Assembly (NCBI GenBank): GCA_947628305.1
Contig: CANQZG010000003.1
Coordinates: 1 to 64,000, forward strand
Direction: 5' to 3'
Length of the DNA: 64,000 nucleotides
Origin: an uncultured Muribaculaceae bacterium
Lineage (GTDB): Bacteria; Bacteroidota; Bacteroidia; Bacteroidales; Muribaculaceae
The notes under the pieces are model-generated. The model did not search any database, was not told the origin of the DNA, and saw only the letters and a list, made by a program, of their open reading frames with translations. The position numbers were made by a program, and so were the translations under genes. Below, one piece after another: positions 18,482 through 26,907 of the stretch. The first letter of the stretch is position 1. Every line of letters begins with the position of its first letter.

Positions 18482-19180
18482 TTATCCGAATTTGCTGATT
18501 TTTCGCAGCATTGGCTCGTTGATGAGCTTGATGCGGCGGCCGTCAACGATGATTATTTTTTCATTTACAAAACTTGTAAGCGTCCTGATGGCGTTGGAGG
18601 TCGTCATGTTGGATAGGTTGGCGAGGTCTTCACGTGCCATGTAGATGCGTAATGTCGTCCCGTCATCCTCATATCCATAGTTGTCCTTTAGCACGATTAA
18701 AGCCTCGGCAAGGCGACCGCGTATATGTTTCTGTGTCAGATTGACGATTTTTGTATCGCTGTGACCGAGATTGCGTGACAGCTCGTGGATGAAAAACATT
18801 GCAAGCCGGTTGTTGCTTTCAAGCAACTCCATCACAAGTTTCATCGGTACTGTGCCGAGCGTGGAAGGCTCGAGCGTTGCTGCGCTGGAGACGTATGGTT
18901 CTCCGGCAAAGTATGCGCGGTAGCCGAAATATTGGACAGGCCTTATTAAACGGAGTATCTGTACGCGGCCTCCGACACCGTCCTTGAATTTCTTGACCTT
19001 TCCTTTGAGAATAACCCATAGGAATTCAGGGTCTTCTTTTTCGCCGTACACAATCTGGTTTTTCTTGAAATTGTGTATGGTGAAATTGTCGATTATACGG
19101 CGTTTTTCCTCGCCGGTAAGAATCGACCAAAGGTCATAAAGGTCTTCGTTCATAACCTTTTCTAACGCGCTTTTAATCAT
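18482..19180 (-). CDS. Crp/Fnr family transcriptional regulator
   Basis: A 232-aa regulator with an N-terminal cyclic-nucleotide-binding-type beta-roll (residues about 25-140) and a C-terminal winged helix whose recognition region is around MAREDLANLSNMTTSNAIRTL. No cysteine cluster of the FNR type is visible, so oxygen sensing by an Fe-S centre is unlikely. It is monocistronic and convergent with menE, 12 nt away. A 14-bp perfect palindrome at 19206-19219 upstream may be its own operator. Confidence 0.9.
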   Translation of the reverse strand: MIKSALEKVMNEDLYDLWSILTGEEKRRIIDNFTIHNFKKNQIVYGEKEDPEFLWVILKGKVKKFKDGVGGRVQILRLIRPVQYFGYRAYFAGEPYVSSAATLEPSTLGTVPMKLVMELLESNNRLAMFFIHELSRNLGHSDTKIVNLTQKHIRGRLAEALIVLKDNYGYEDDGTTLRIYMAREDLANLSNMTTSNAIRTLTSFVNEKIIIVDGRRIKLINEPMLRKISKFG

Positions 19181-19205
19181 AAATCTTGAGATTAGCTACA
19201 AAATT

Positions 19206-19219
19206 ATGTTATATAACAT
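19206..19219. promoter_or_regulatory. perfect palindrome upstream of the Crp/Fnr gene
   Basis: ATGTTATATAACAT is a perfect 14-bp dyad 25 nt upstream of the regulator's start codon. Crp/Fnr dimers bind dyads of this general size, so an autoregulatory site is possible. AT-rich sequence makes chance palindromes more likely. Confidence 0.35.
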
Positions 19220-19318
19220 GCAAATTTACATTGAATTAATCATAATATGTATAGTTTTAACATTATTTTGCTATAATTTATCGAGTATTGATTTTTTAAG
19301 GAAAAATTTCTCTATTAA

Positions 19319-19350
19319 TTTGGATTTCTAAACTCTTGATGTTATCTTTG
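19319..19350 (+). promoter_or_regulatory. promoter of the structured RNA
   Basis: TTTG (19319-19322), 20 nt, TATCTTTG (19343-19350): a full consensus match. It does not lead to any convincing protein gene. Confidence 0.82.
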
Positions 19351-19354
19351 TGTT

Positions 19355-19610
19355 GTAATAATAAAGCAAGAGAGCCGCAAAGACATACCCACATCAAAGT
19401 AGATTGGGAAACTCATCAATTACAATCGAAATACCGAGACAAGCTTAGCCGGGCGATGGCGGGCCCCAACCTCTGCAGAGGTGACTTTCAGTCCAGGCGG
19501 ATTACAAAGTCCGACGAGCACTCAAATCCTGTCATTCGGAGTTTCATCGCATCCTTTGGTGTGGAATTTAAAGGACGGTCACGATATATAATATCGTGAC
19601 CGTCTCATTC
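19355..19610 (+). ncRNA. stand-alone structured RNA, family not assigned
   Basis: A roughly 250-nt transcript is predicted from the promoter at 19319-19350 to the terminator at 19574-19604. Visible structure: a possible closing helix GCGATG (19453-19458) with CATCGC (19545-19550); a 14-bp palindrome ACCTCTGCAGAGGT (19469-19482); a small hairpin at 19499-19512; TCCGA/TCGGA pairing (19510-19514 with 19536-19540), which partly competes with it; TCCTTT/AAAGGA before the terminator. It lacks the RNase P, SRP and tmRNA landmarks I know. A Bacteroidales 6S-type RNA is one possibility. An 87-codon frame across it shows no protein-like features. Confidence 0.65.
19574..19604 (+). terminator. terminator of the structured RNA
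   Basis: A perfect 14-bp stem (19574-19587 with 19591-19604) has a 3-nt loop. The following sequence TCATTCTATATT is only moderately T-rich. Confidence 0.7.
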
Positions 19611-19645
19611 TATATTCGGTGTCTTGTGGCTTTTGGGGAACGCAA

Positions 19646-19685
19646 AATCAGGTAAGATGCAGCCATGGCCGCATCTTACCTGATT
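19646..19685 (-). terminator. terminator of the L25-pth-S4-porter-kinase operon
   Basis: A perfect 15-bp stem (19646-19660 with 19671-19685) lies 40 nt after the pfkB-type gene. On the minus strand it is followed by TTTTGCG. Confidence 0.75.
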
Positions 19686-19725
19686 ACGACATATTTTAAT
19701 GGAGTTCAGCAACGTCCCCTAAAAT

Positions 19726-20652
19726 TCATGATTGGAGGGAGTTGACAGCGTTGGATTGTAGGCGGGGTGATGTCGCGATTACATTGCGTATGTCGGAGTC
19801 GGTGCCGTGGAACGGCCCTGAATGACCGAGTTTGAGCGTACACATCGCGGCGGCGTATGTCCCTGCGTCAAAATAGGAGTCCCCCCGGCTGCGACGGTAA
19901 AGGTAGCCGGCCATGTAGGTGTCGCCACATCCTGTCGCGTCAACGACCTCCGGGGTATAGAATGCCGGTATTTCATGGAAACGGCCATCGGCATATATCA
20001 GCGAGCCTCCATCGCCAAGTGTGAGCAACACTTCGCGGCATCCCCATTGGCTTAATTTCAATGCTGCATCATGCGGGTCTGACAATCCTGTCAATGTCTC
20101 CATCTCCTTTTCGTTCGCTTTCAGGATGTCTATGTACCTGAGGGCATCGAGTTTGTCTTCCCAGTCGATTGCATACACTTTTTCACCACGGACTTCCCGT
20201 AAGTATCCTTGCGCGTCTACCGACACCAATCCTCGGGACGAGAGATGCTTGATTACATCTAAAGAAAAATCATCGGCAAGGAGAGTCCCGAGATGGAATA
20301 TGCCCGCATTAGCCTCTTTCAGCTTATCAACCGTGAACGGGTCGGCCTTGGCGAGGACGCGTTGCGTGCGTTCGTTTTGGTTTTCGCCATAACGGTTCTC
20401 AAAGTACACAGAGCATCGGCTCGGAATGACATCGACATCGATTCCCTTCGCGCGGATTTCGTTGACTGCTTTCATTTCGCTGTCGGCGAGTGACGTGATT
20501 AGCTTGAAGCCGTTATGGTCGAGGCCGCTCAGGGCATGGGCGAAATAGAATGCAGTGCCACCGGGAATGTGCACCGTGTGGCGGGGGGTTACAATTTTGT
20601 CAAGGGTTATGTGCCCTATGCAACATATATCGGATTTATGTGTCATATTCAT
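19726..20652 (-). CDS. PfkB-family carbohydrate kinase
   Basis: A 308-aa ribokinase-superfamily sugar kinase. The N-terminal GG-type sugar-binding segment (IPGGTAFYFAHAL) and the C-terminal catalytic motif DATGCGDTYMAGYL, with the base Asp, are intact. The substrate is not evident; the adjoining FucP-like porter (4-nt overlap) suggests the kinase phosphorylates the sugar that it imports. It is the last gene before a strong hairpin terminator. An alternative ATG lies two codons in. Confidence 0.88.
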   Translation of the reverse strand: MNMTHKSDICCIGHITLDKIVTPRHTVHIPGGTAFYFAHALSGLDHNGFKLITSLADSEMKAVNEIRAKGIDVDVIPSRCSVYFENRYGENQNERTQRVLAKADPFTVDKLKEANAGIFHLGTLLADDFSLDVIKHLSSRGLVSVDAQGYLREVRGEKVYAIDWEDKLDALRYIDILKANEKEMETLTGLSDPHDAALKLSQWGCREVLLTLGDGGSLIYADGRFHEIPAFYTPEVVDATGCGDTYMAGYLYRRSRGDSYFDAGTYAAAMCTLKLGHSGPFHGTDSDIRNVIATSPRLQSNAVNSLQS

Positions 20653-21878
20653 GAATTTTTTAATCGGCCGGTCATTGCCATGTAGGCGTAGGTCAATACG
20701 ATGGCATAACCTATCGTCGGTACGATAAATGCTGTTGACATGGAGGTGGAATCAGCCACCCATCCCATGAGGAAGGTGCCTACCGCTCCGCCTAACGGGG
20801 TCATCATCAGGAATGAGGATGCAATCTTGGTGGACTGTCCCGACAGACGGCTTATGGTTATCGCGAAAATGGTTGGGAACATGATGGCCTCGAACGCGTA
20901 ACAGATGAAAAGGCCGCAACGCGACAACAGGGCGATATCTGATACAACCAACGCACCACCGATGACGGTCATTATACCGCATACGGTCAACGCTTTCTCG
21001 GCCCGCACCCGTTTCATTATGGCACTGCCCGCAACGCGTGCTATCATGAACAGTCCCAAGGCATCGAATGACAATACCGCCGTAGCTGTCATCTTATCCA
21101 TCCATCCATCGTCAGTGACATAGTTGATGAACAGGCTGTTGATTGAAATCTCGGCGATTTCATAACAAAACAGTGCGAATAATCCGAGCCTGAAGTGACG
21201 CGAATGCCATAACATGTCTATTGTTCCTCGAGTCCCTTTGTCATAGGTGTCGTTATCCGATGATTCCACTTTGATTTCAGGTAGTTTCACTCTCGTAAAG
21301 ACCAGTGCCACAAGCATCACGATTATCCCCATCACGGTATATGGGATGGCGACCGACCCTGAACCGTTATTGTCGGAAAACAAGAATCCCCCCACAAGCA
21401 CCGGCCCTAATATGCACCCCAGTCCATTGAATGACTGGGCGAGGTTTAGGCGACTGGCAGCCGTATCGGGACTGCCAAGTTCAGCTGCGTAAGGATTGGC
21501 GGCTGTTTCAAGCACCGCCAGTCCGCATCCGATAACAAATAGTGCGATGAGAAAAAATTCAAATGAGGCCAGCGTGTCGCCCGGAATGAACAGCAACGAG
21601 CCTATTGCGAACAGTGCAAGTCCCATTATGACCCCACGGCGGTAACCGTGACGGGTGATGAATATTCCGGCCGGGAGTGCCATGAGTGCGTATGCGACGT
21701 AGGTGGTGGCCTGTACCATTGTAGAACGCACGATTGAAACATCCATCGACTCCTGGAAATGTTTGTTAAGTACATCGAGGATGGCACGTGCGAAACCCCA
21801 CATGAAAAATAGCGAGGTGATTAGAATGAACGGCAGCAGATATTGGCGGCTTACAAGAGGGTTCTTAACATTTGACAT
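20649..21878 (-). CDS. FucP-type sugar:proton symporter (MFS)
   Basis: A 409-aa major-facilitator porter with about 12 hydrophobic segments. The N-terminus (SLFFMWGFARAILDVLNKHFQ) and the AANPYAAELG segment are typical of the fucose/glucose/galactose porter group. The sugar cannot be read from sequence. Its stop overlaps the kinase start, and it lies 20 nt downstream of the S4-domain gene, so sugar uptake shares an operon with translation genes. Confidence 0.88.
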   Translation of the reverse strand: MSNVKNPLVSRQYLLPFILITSLFFMWGFARAILDVLNKHFQESMDVSIVRSTMVQATTYVAYALMALPAGIFITRHGYRRGVIMGLALFAIGSLLFIPGDTLASFEFFLIALFVIGCGLAVLETAANPYAAELGSPDTAASRLNLAQSFNGLGCILGPVLVGGFLFSDNNGSGSVAIPYTVMGIIVMLVALVFTRVKLPEIKVESSDNDTYDKGTRGTIDMLWHSRHFRLGLFALFCYEIAEISINSLFINYVTDDGWMDKMTATAVLSFDALGLFMIARVAGSAIMKRVRAEKALTVCGIMTVIGGALVVSDIALLSRCGLFICYAFEAIMFPTIFAITISRLSGQSTKIASSFLMMTPLGGAVGTFLMGWVADSTSMSTAFIVPTIGYAIVLTYAYMAMTGRLKNS

Positions 21879-21897
21879 ATCAGTAGTGTTTTATGCT

Positions 21898-22332
21898 TTA
21901 ATCATCGAAATCGTCGTCATCATCCAGGTCAAAATCAAAGTCCCAGCCTGTGCTTTCCTCTGTGAACCGTGATAATTCACGCCCTTCCCGTTTGGTGGGG
22001 CGTCCGAGGCCTTTGCGTCGGTCGATGAATCCCGATATCTTGACGATGTCGAGGAGGTCAAGCTCGCTTTGAGGGGTGATATTTTCCATATATTCAGGGA
22101 CAAGTTTCGCGCCGAGGCGGTTTTCGGTGAGAGCAAGTACCCTGAATGAATAGGTCACGGGGGACTTCCTGACTTTCACGATGTCGCCGACCTTGATTGT
22201 GCGTGACGGTTTTGCTACGGCATCACCCACCGATACACGGCCTTTCTTGCAGGCCTCGGCTGCGATGGTGCGTGTCTTGTATATACGCATCGCCCATATC
22301 CATTTGTCTATTCTGACTTCGCCTTTAGCCAT
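21898..22332 (-). CDS. S4-domain RNA-binding protein (HslR-like)
   Basis: A 144-aa protein with an S4 domain at residues about 6-65 (RIDKWIWAMRIYKTRTIAAE) and an Asp/Glu-rich tail ending FDFDLDDDDDFDD. HslR-type proteins bind 50S subunits carrying stalled nascent chains. It lies 1 nt after pth, matching a role in rescue of stalled ribosomes together with peptidyl-tRNA hydrolase. Confidence 0.88.
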   Translation of the reverse strand: MAKGEVRIDKWIWAMRIYKTRTIAAEACKKGRVSVGDAVAKPSRTIKVGDIVKVRKSPVTYSFRVLALTENRLGAKLVPEYMENITPQSELDLLDIVKISGFIDRRKGLGRPTKREGRELSRFTEESTGWDFDFDLDDDDDFDD

Positions 22333-22333
22333 G

Positions 22334-22897
22334 TCACTTGTTGTTGAATGTGTTCATTGTCAGATTGATACCTGCAAGGCAGAACGATTTGACGGCATCG
22401 TCGGCTACCTCGATGCGGGAGGGGAGTGTTTCCTGTTGTTCAGGGGTGAAATTACCGAGGACATAGTCTATCTGGCATCCTCGGGGAAAATCGTTCCCTA
22501 TACCGAATCTCAGGCGAGGGTAGGCCTGCGTTCCAAGCATCTGTGCGATGTTTTTCAAGCCGTTGTGCCCGGCATCGCTTCCTGATGGCTTGATGCGTAT
22601 TGCGCCGAACGGGAGGGCAATGTCATCGACAATGACAAGGATGTTGTTTAGGTCGATACCTTCCTTTTCTTTCCAATAACGGACGGCGTTGCCCGACAGA
22701 TTCATGTAGGTCGATGGTTTCAGGAGCGTCAGTTGACGGTTCTTAAGCCTCATTCTTGCGATGTCGCCGTAGCGTTCGGTTGAAAAAGAAATATTGGATG
22801 CCTCGGCTAAGGCATCCAATATTTTAAAACCTATGTTATGACGGGTCTCGGCATATTCGTTACCGATGTTGCCCAACCCGACAATAAGATATTTCAT
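22334..22897 (-). CDS. pth: peptidyl-tRNA hydrolase
   Basis: A 187-aa Pth that frees tRNA from peptidyl-tRNA dropped by ribosomes. The catalytic histidine lies in [10 protein letters not shown], and [28 protein letters not shown] holds the substrate-binding Asp and Asn. Length is normal. The gene lies between rplY-type L25 (21 nt) and the S4 gene (1 nt). Confidence 0.96.
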   Translation of the reverse strand: MKYLIVGLGNIGNEYAETRHNIGFKILDALAEASNISFSTERYGDIARMRLKNRQLTLLKPSTYMNLSGNAVRYWKEKEGIDLNNILVIVDDIALPFGAIRIKPSGSDAGHNGLKNIAQMLGTQAYPRLRFGIGNDFPRGCQIDYVLGNFTPEQQETLPSRIEVADDAVKSFCLAGINLTMNTFNNK

Positions 22898-22918
22898 CTA
22901 ATCAGGTTGATTGGTGGG

Positions 22919-23572
22919 TTATGCATTGGCTGCTGCGGCCTGTGCGCCACGTGCGGCGCGTGTCAACTGAACGGCGCATACAACAGCGTTCTTGGCGTTC
23001 ATCAGCTGGAGACCCTCGAAGTGTAGGTCGCCAATCTGGAGAGTCTTGCCCAGGCCGAGGTTATCAACATTGATGACAACGCGTTCAGGGATTTCGGTAT
23101 AGATTGCGCGAACCTTGATTTTCTTCATCGAGAGGGTAAGTTTACCACCGGCTTTCACACCTTCGGCGTGGCCTTCGAGTTTGACGGGGACTTCGATGGT
23201 GACAGGCTTCTTGTCGTTCACTTCGAGGAGGTCGATGTGAAGGATGGTGTCCTTTACGGGGTGGAATTGGATGTCCTTGAGGACGGCCATGCGCTTTTCA
23301 CCGTTAACGTCAAGTTCGATGGCGAAAATGTCGGGGGTGTATATGAGTTTGCGGACAGCGTCCTGTGTTACAACAAGGTCGGTCGTGATAAGTCCTTTGC
23401 CATTGCCGATTTCAATGAGCTTTTCGCCCGGTTTCAAAGCTGTGGTATAGGGGAGTTCCACGATTGCGCCTCCGTTGAGTACAACGGGAATCTTGTCTTC
23501 TTTGCGAATAAGTTTGGCGGCCTTCTTCCCGAGGTCGGTGCGAGGCTCGGCTGTCAATTGAAATACTTTCAT
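22919..23572 (-). CDS. 50S ribosomal protein L25/general stress protein Ctc
   Basis: A 217-aa long-form L25 (TL5/CTC) that binds 5S rRNA. The N-terminal L25 domain (residues about 1-95) is followed by the beta-rich CTC domain, and the tail is Ala-rich. It is the first gene of a five-gene operon with pth, the usual neighbour. A small hairpin (AAATTAAG/CTTAATTT, about 23604-23625) in its leader could affect expression. Confidence 0.94.
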   Translation of the reverse strand: MKVFQLTAEPRTDLGKKAAKLIRKEDKIPVVLNGGAIVELPYTTALKPGEKLIEIGNGKGLITTDLVVTQDAVRKLIYTPDIFAIELDVNGEKRMAVLKDIQFHPVKDTILHIDLLEVNDKKPVTIEVPVKLEGHAEGVKAGGKLTLSMKKIKVRAIYTEIPERVVINVDNLGLGKTLQIGDLHFEGLQLMNAKNAVVCAVQLTRAARGAQAAAANA

Positions 23573-23664
23573 TGCGATTTTAATTATGAAATGTGTTACT
23601 AAAAATTAAGATGCTCCTTAATTTCCCATCACACGTAATGTAGGGGCATTTCGGAAAGCGTCGG

Positions 23665-23696
23665 CAAAGGTACGTTATTTAACCGAGATTAACAAG
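23665..23696 (-). promoter_or_regulatory. promoter of the L25-pth operon
   Basis: TACCTTTG (minus strand, 23665-23672) has CTTG 20 nt upstream (23693-23696), one mismatch from consensus. The predicted leader is about 88 nt. Confidence 0.65.
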
Positions 23697-23722
23697 TGAT
23701 TGGATAAAAAAGTGGAGGTGGG

Positions 23723-23754
23723 TGTGACTGTTATATTTAAATGTTGTATATTTG
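23723..23754 (+). promoter_or_regulatory. promoter of the nrnA operon
   Basis: TATATTTG (23747-23754) has TGTG 20 nt upstream (23723-23726). Since this box overlaps an in-frame TTG at 23752, the real start codon must be the ATG at 23785. Confidence 0.55.
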
Positions 23755-23784
23755 CACGATAAAATTGCCAATCAGGCTCTGATA

Positions 23785-24816
23785 ATGATATCAAATCTGT
23801 TGAATCAAGATAAATTACATGACCTTGCTTCAAGGTTGCAGGATGCCCGTCACATCGTCATAACTTGCCATGTGTCGCCTGACGGTGATGCGCTTGGCTC
23901 GTCATTGGGATTGATGCATGTATTGAAGCGTATGGGCAAGAATGTCCATGTAGTCACTCCCGATAACCCGCCCCGTCAGCTTCAGTTCCTGCCTGGGATA
24001 AAATCGCTTGTTGTCGCGACAAGGAGCCCGGAGGTGGCACGCAGCCATTTTGAACGGGCCGACCTCGTGTTCTGTCTTGACTTCAATGCGATGAAACGGC
24101 TTGATGAGATGGCATGTATGCTTGAGTCGTCCCGTGCGGTCAGGATATTGGTGGACCACCATCTCGGCCTGGAAATCGATGCGGATATTGTATTCTCACA
24201 TCCCGAATCCTCGTCCACCTCGGCCTTGGTATTCAGGATGCTTTATCAGCTCGGGTGGCTTGACAAGATGACGTTGCAGTCAGCTGAATGTATATATACA
24301 GGCATGATGACCGACACGGGTAATTTCTCATATAATTCCAATGACCCCGATTTGTATGAGATTGTGGCAGAGCTTGTCAGGCTCGGTGTCGACAAGGACC
24401 GGCTTTATACGCTTGTGTTCAATACAAGCAGCGAGTCTCGTCTTCGCTTGTGCTCATACGCGCTGTATGATAAAATGCGCATTATCCCTGAAATCAATTG
24501 TGCGCTGATTGCGCTGTCGCTCGATGAGTTGAAGCGGTTCAATTACCGTAAGGGCGACACCGAGAGCCTGGTTAATGTCCCGTTGAGTATCCCTGAAGTG
24601 AGTTTCTCGGTGTTTATGCGGCAGGATGAACCTGAATATGTCAAGGTTTCCACCCGTTCCAAAGGGACGTTCTCGGTCAGTCGTCTGTGTGAGACCTATT
24701 TCGGCGGCGGTGGACACCGTAACGCGGCGGGCGGTGAGTTCCACGGCTCTCTTGACGAGGCGGTGGAATACTTTATGTCACATGTCGGGGATTATCCGGC
24801 GTTTAATGAAGAATAA
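23785..24816 (+). CDS. nrnA: DHH-family phosphoesterase, NrnA-like (nanoRNase/pAp phosphatase)
   Basis: A 343-aa DHH/DHHA1 protein expected to degrade 2-5-nt RNAs and to dephosphorylate pAp. Metal-binding motifs are CHVSPDGDALGS, CLDFN, VDHH and TDTGNFSYN; the DHHA1 domain carries the GGGGHRNAAGG substrate motif near the end. The start is set by the promoter at 23747-23754. It is followed 33 nt later by a lipoprotein gene and then the GlmM-type gene. Confidence 0.92.
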   Translation: MISNLLNQDKLHDLASRLQDARHIVITCHVSPDGDALGSSLGLMHVLKRMGKNVHVVTPDNPPRQLQFLPGIKSLVVATRSPEVARSHFERADLVFCLDFNAMKRLDEMACMLESSRAVRILVDHHLGLEIDADIVFSHPESSSTSALVFRMLYQLGWLDKMTLQSAECIYTGMMTDTGNFSYNSNDPDLYEIVAELVRLGVDKDRLYTLVFNTSSESRLRLCSYALYDKMRIIPEINCALIALSLDELKRFNYRKGDTESLVNVPLSIPEVSFSVFMRQDEPEYVKVSTRSKGTFSVSRLCETYFGGGGHRNAAGGEFHGSLDEAVEYFMSHVGDYPAFNEE

Positions 24817-24849
24817 AAGGTTGTTTCAAATAAATGTAATGTTAATATA

Positions 24850-25434
24850 ATGAAAAGAAAAATCCTGTCAGTATATATGTCATTTGCGGCTATCGTCGGT
24901 ATGATGTCGTTGGTCTCTTGCGATGACAATAAAAGCTATGCCGAGTTGTTGACCGATGAGAATAAGTCGGTCAACCGGTTTCTTGCCGAGCAGCGTGTGA
25001 TAATGAAGATTCCGTCAGACTCGGTGTTTGAAATCGGTGCTGATGCTCCCTATTATCAGCTTGACGAGGAGGGTAATGTCTATATGCAGGTCCTTGAAAA
25101 AGGGTCTGATGTCAAACCCGAGGCCGGGCAGCAGGTGTATTTCAGGTTCCTTAGATATAATCTGCACAACTATGTGATTGGTGGCGACAATGTCGGGGTC
25201 GGTAACGCCGATGATGTGTCGGACGATGGAATCGGTGCGACATCTTTCTATCTTGACAAATACGACCTTCCGTCATCCGCACAGTTCGGGCAGGGGATTC
25301 AGATGCCGATGCACTTTTTTGGATACGATGCCAAGGTGAACCTTGTGATTAAATCGCAATATGGGTTGTCGAGTGAAATCGCCAATGTCGTGCCCTATCT
25401 CTACACTATAACCTATTATAAACGTCAGAGCTGA
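24850..25434 (+). CDS. DUF4827-like lipoprotein
   Basis: A 194-aa protein with a lipoprotein signal (lipobox LVSC, Cys near residue 25). The rest matches my memory of DUF4827 proteins from Bacteroidales (MKIPSDSVFEIGADAPYYQLDEE), some of which recall FKBP-like folds; no catalytic residues can be named. It lies between nrnA and the mutase gene (7 nt before it). Confidence 0.75.
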   Translation: MKRKILSVYMSFAAIVGMMSLVSCDDNKSYAELLTDENKSVNRFLAEQRVIMKIPSDSVFEIGADAPYYQLDEEGNVYMQVLEKGSDVKPEAGQQVYFRFLRYNLHNYVIGGDNVGVGNADDVSDDGIGATSFYLDKYDLPSSAQFGQGIQMPMHFFGYDAKVNLVIKSQYGLSSEIANVVPYLYTITYYKRQS

Positions 25435-25441
25435 TACAGTC

Positions 25442-26833
25442 ATGTCATTGATTAAGTCAATTTCAGGAATCAGGGGCACTATAGGAGGTGTTCCCGGAGA
25501 GGGGCTTTCGCCACTCGATATTGTGAAATTCACGGCCGCATACGCGACGTTCATCTCACGGACTACCACACGCGGTTCTCGCACCATTGTGGTTGGGCGC
25601 GATGCCCGTCTGTCGGGTCGTATGGTTAACGACATCGTTGTCGGGACTCTATGCGGAATGGGTTTTGATGTCGTTAACATAGGCCTTGCATCGACCCCCA
25701 CGACCGAAATGGCTGTTGTTGAGGAAAAAGCGTGTGGCGGCATCATATTGACGGCAAGTCACAATCCTAAACAATGGAACGCCTTGAAACTCCTTAACGA
25801 GCAGGGTGAGTTTCTGAATGACAGTCAGGGACGAGAGGTGCTGCGAATCGCCGAGAGCGGGGAGTACGCCTTTGCCGATGTCGATTCGTTGGGGCATGAG
25901 TATGTCAATAACACCTGTAACCGCCGGCATATTGAGAAGGTGCTTGCGCTTGACCTTGTGGACGTTGACGCGATAAGGGCCGCTGATTTCACAGTGGCGG
26001 TCGATGCCGTCAATTCGGTCGGCGGGATTGTCATCCCTGAATTGTTGCACGCCCTCGGTGTTAAGAATATAATCGAACTCAACTGCGAGGCTACAGGTCG
26101 GTTTGCGCATACGCCCGAGCCGATTCCTGAAAACCTGACGCAGATAGCCGGACTCATGAAGCAAGGTGTAGCCGATGTGGGGTTTGTCGTGGACCCCGAT
26201 GTTGACCGTCTTGCGATTGTAATGGAGAACGGGGAGATGTTTGTCGAGGAATATACGCTCGTCGCTATCGCTGATTATGTGCTGTCCCATACGCCCGGTG
26301 CGACCGTCAGCAATCTTAGTTCTTCACGTGCGTTGCGTGATGTCACCGAGCGTCATGGATGTTCCTATTCGGCGGCTGCCGTTGGAGAAGTCAATGTGAC
26401 GACCAAGATGAAAGAGACCGGCGCGGTAATCGGTGGTGAAGGCAATGGCGGCGTGATTTACCCTGCGTCACACTATGGACGGGATGCTCTGGTGGGTGTC
26501 GCCTTGTTCCTGACATTGCTCGCAAAGAGCGGGAAGAAAGTCTCGGAGTTGAAAAAGACTTATCCGGCTTATTCGATTTCAAAGAATAAAATCGAATTGA
26601 CCCCCGATATTGATGTGGACGCTGTCCTCGAGGCTGTCAAGTCTCGTTACGCATCGGAGAAAATCACCGATATTGACGGTGTGAAAATCGATTTCCCTGA
26701 AAGCTGGGTGCATCTGCGCAAGTCCAACACCGAGCCGATTATACGTATATACTCCGAGGCGGCCACGCTTGACGAGGCCGACCGTCTCGCCGAGTCAATC
26801 AAGGCAGTCATCAATGACGTTGTAAATCATTGA
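25442..26833 (+). CDS. glmM: phosphoglucosamine mutase-type alpha-D-phosphohexomutase
   Basis: A 463-aa phosphohexomutase. The phosphoserine loop TASHNPKQWN lies near residue 100, the metal loop is DPDVDRLA, the sugar loop is GEGNGG, and the phosphate loop is RKSNTEPIIRIY. GlmM makes glucosamine-1-phosphate for UDP-GlcNAc; a phosphomannomutase or phosphoglucomutase role is not excluded by motifs, but Bacteroidales proteins of this form are generally assigned to GlmM. A strong two-way terminator follows. Confidence 0.87.
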   Translation: MSLIKSISGIRGTIGGVPGEGLSPLDIVKFTAAYATFISRTTTRGSRTIVVGRDARLSGRMVNDIVVGTLCGMGFDVVNIGLASTPTTEMAVVEEKACGGIILTASHNPKQWNALKLLNEQGEFLNDSQGREVLRIAESGEYAFADVDSLGHEYVNNTCNRRHIEKVLALDLVDVDAIRAADFTVAVDAVNSVGGIVIPELLHALGVKNIIELNCEATGRFAHTPEPIPENLTQIAGLMKQGVADVGFVVDPDVDRLAIVMENGEMFVEEYTLVAIADYVLSHTPGATVSNLSSSRALRDVTERHGCSYSAAAVGEVNVTTKMKETGAVIGGEGNGGVIYPASHYGRDALVGVALFLTLLAKSGKKVSELKKTYPAYSISKNKIELTPDIDVDAVLEAVKSRYASEKITDIDGVKIDFPESWVHLRKSNTEPIIRIYSEAATLDEADRLAESIKAVINDVVNH

Positions 26834-26847
26834 TACAACAAGATATG

Positions 26848-26885
26848 AAACGGGCGGGACTCTGATATCAGAGTCCCGCCCGTTT
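26848..26885. terminator. bidirectional terminator between glmM and pullulanase genes
   Basis: A near-complete GC-rich dyad spans 26848-26885 (AAACGGGCGGGACTCTGA and its complement) with TTTT after it on the plus strand and TTTC on the minus strand. It lies 14 nt after the glmM-type gene and 22 nt after the convergent pullulanase gene. Confidence 0.85.
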
Positions 26886-26907
26886 TGGTTATTTATAAGT
26901 CGTTATG

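Noticed and set aside
19336..19599. An 87-codon plus-strand frame over the structured RNA
   Set aside because: It begins inside the -7 promoter region, has no signal, motif or ribosome site, and its sequence is explained by RNA helices and a terminator.
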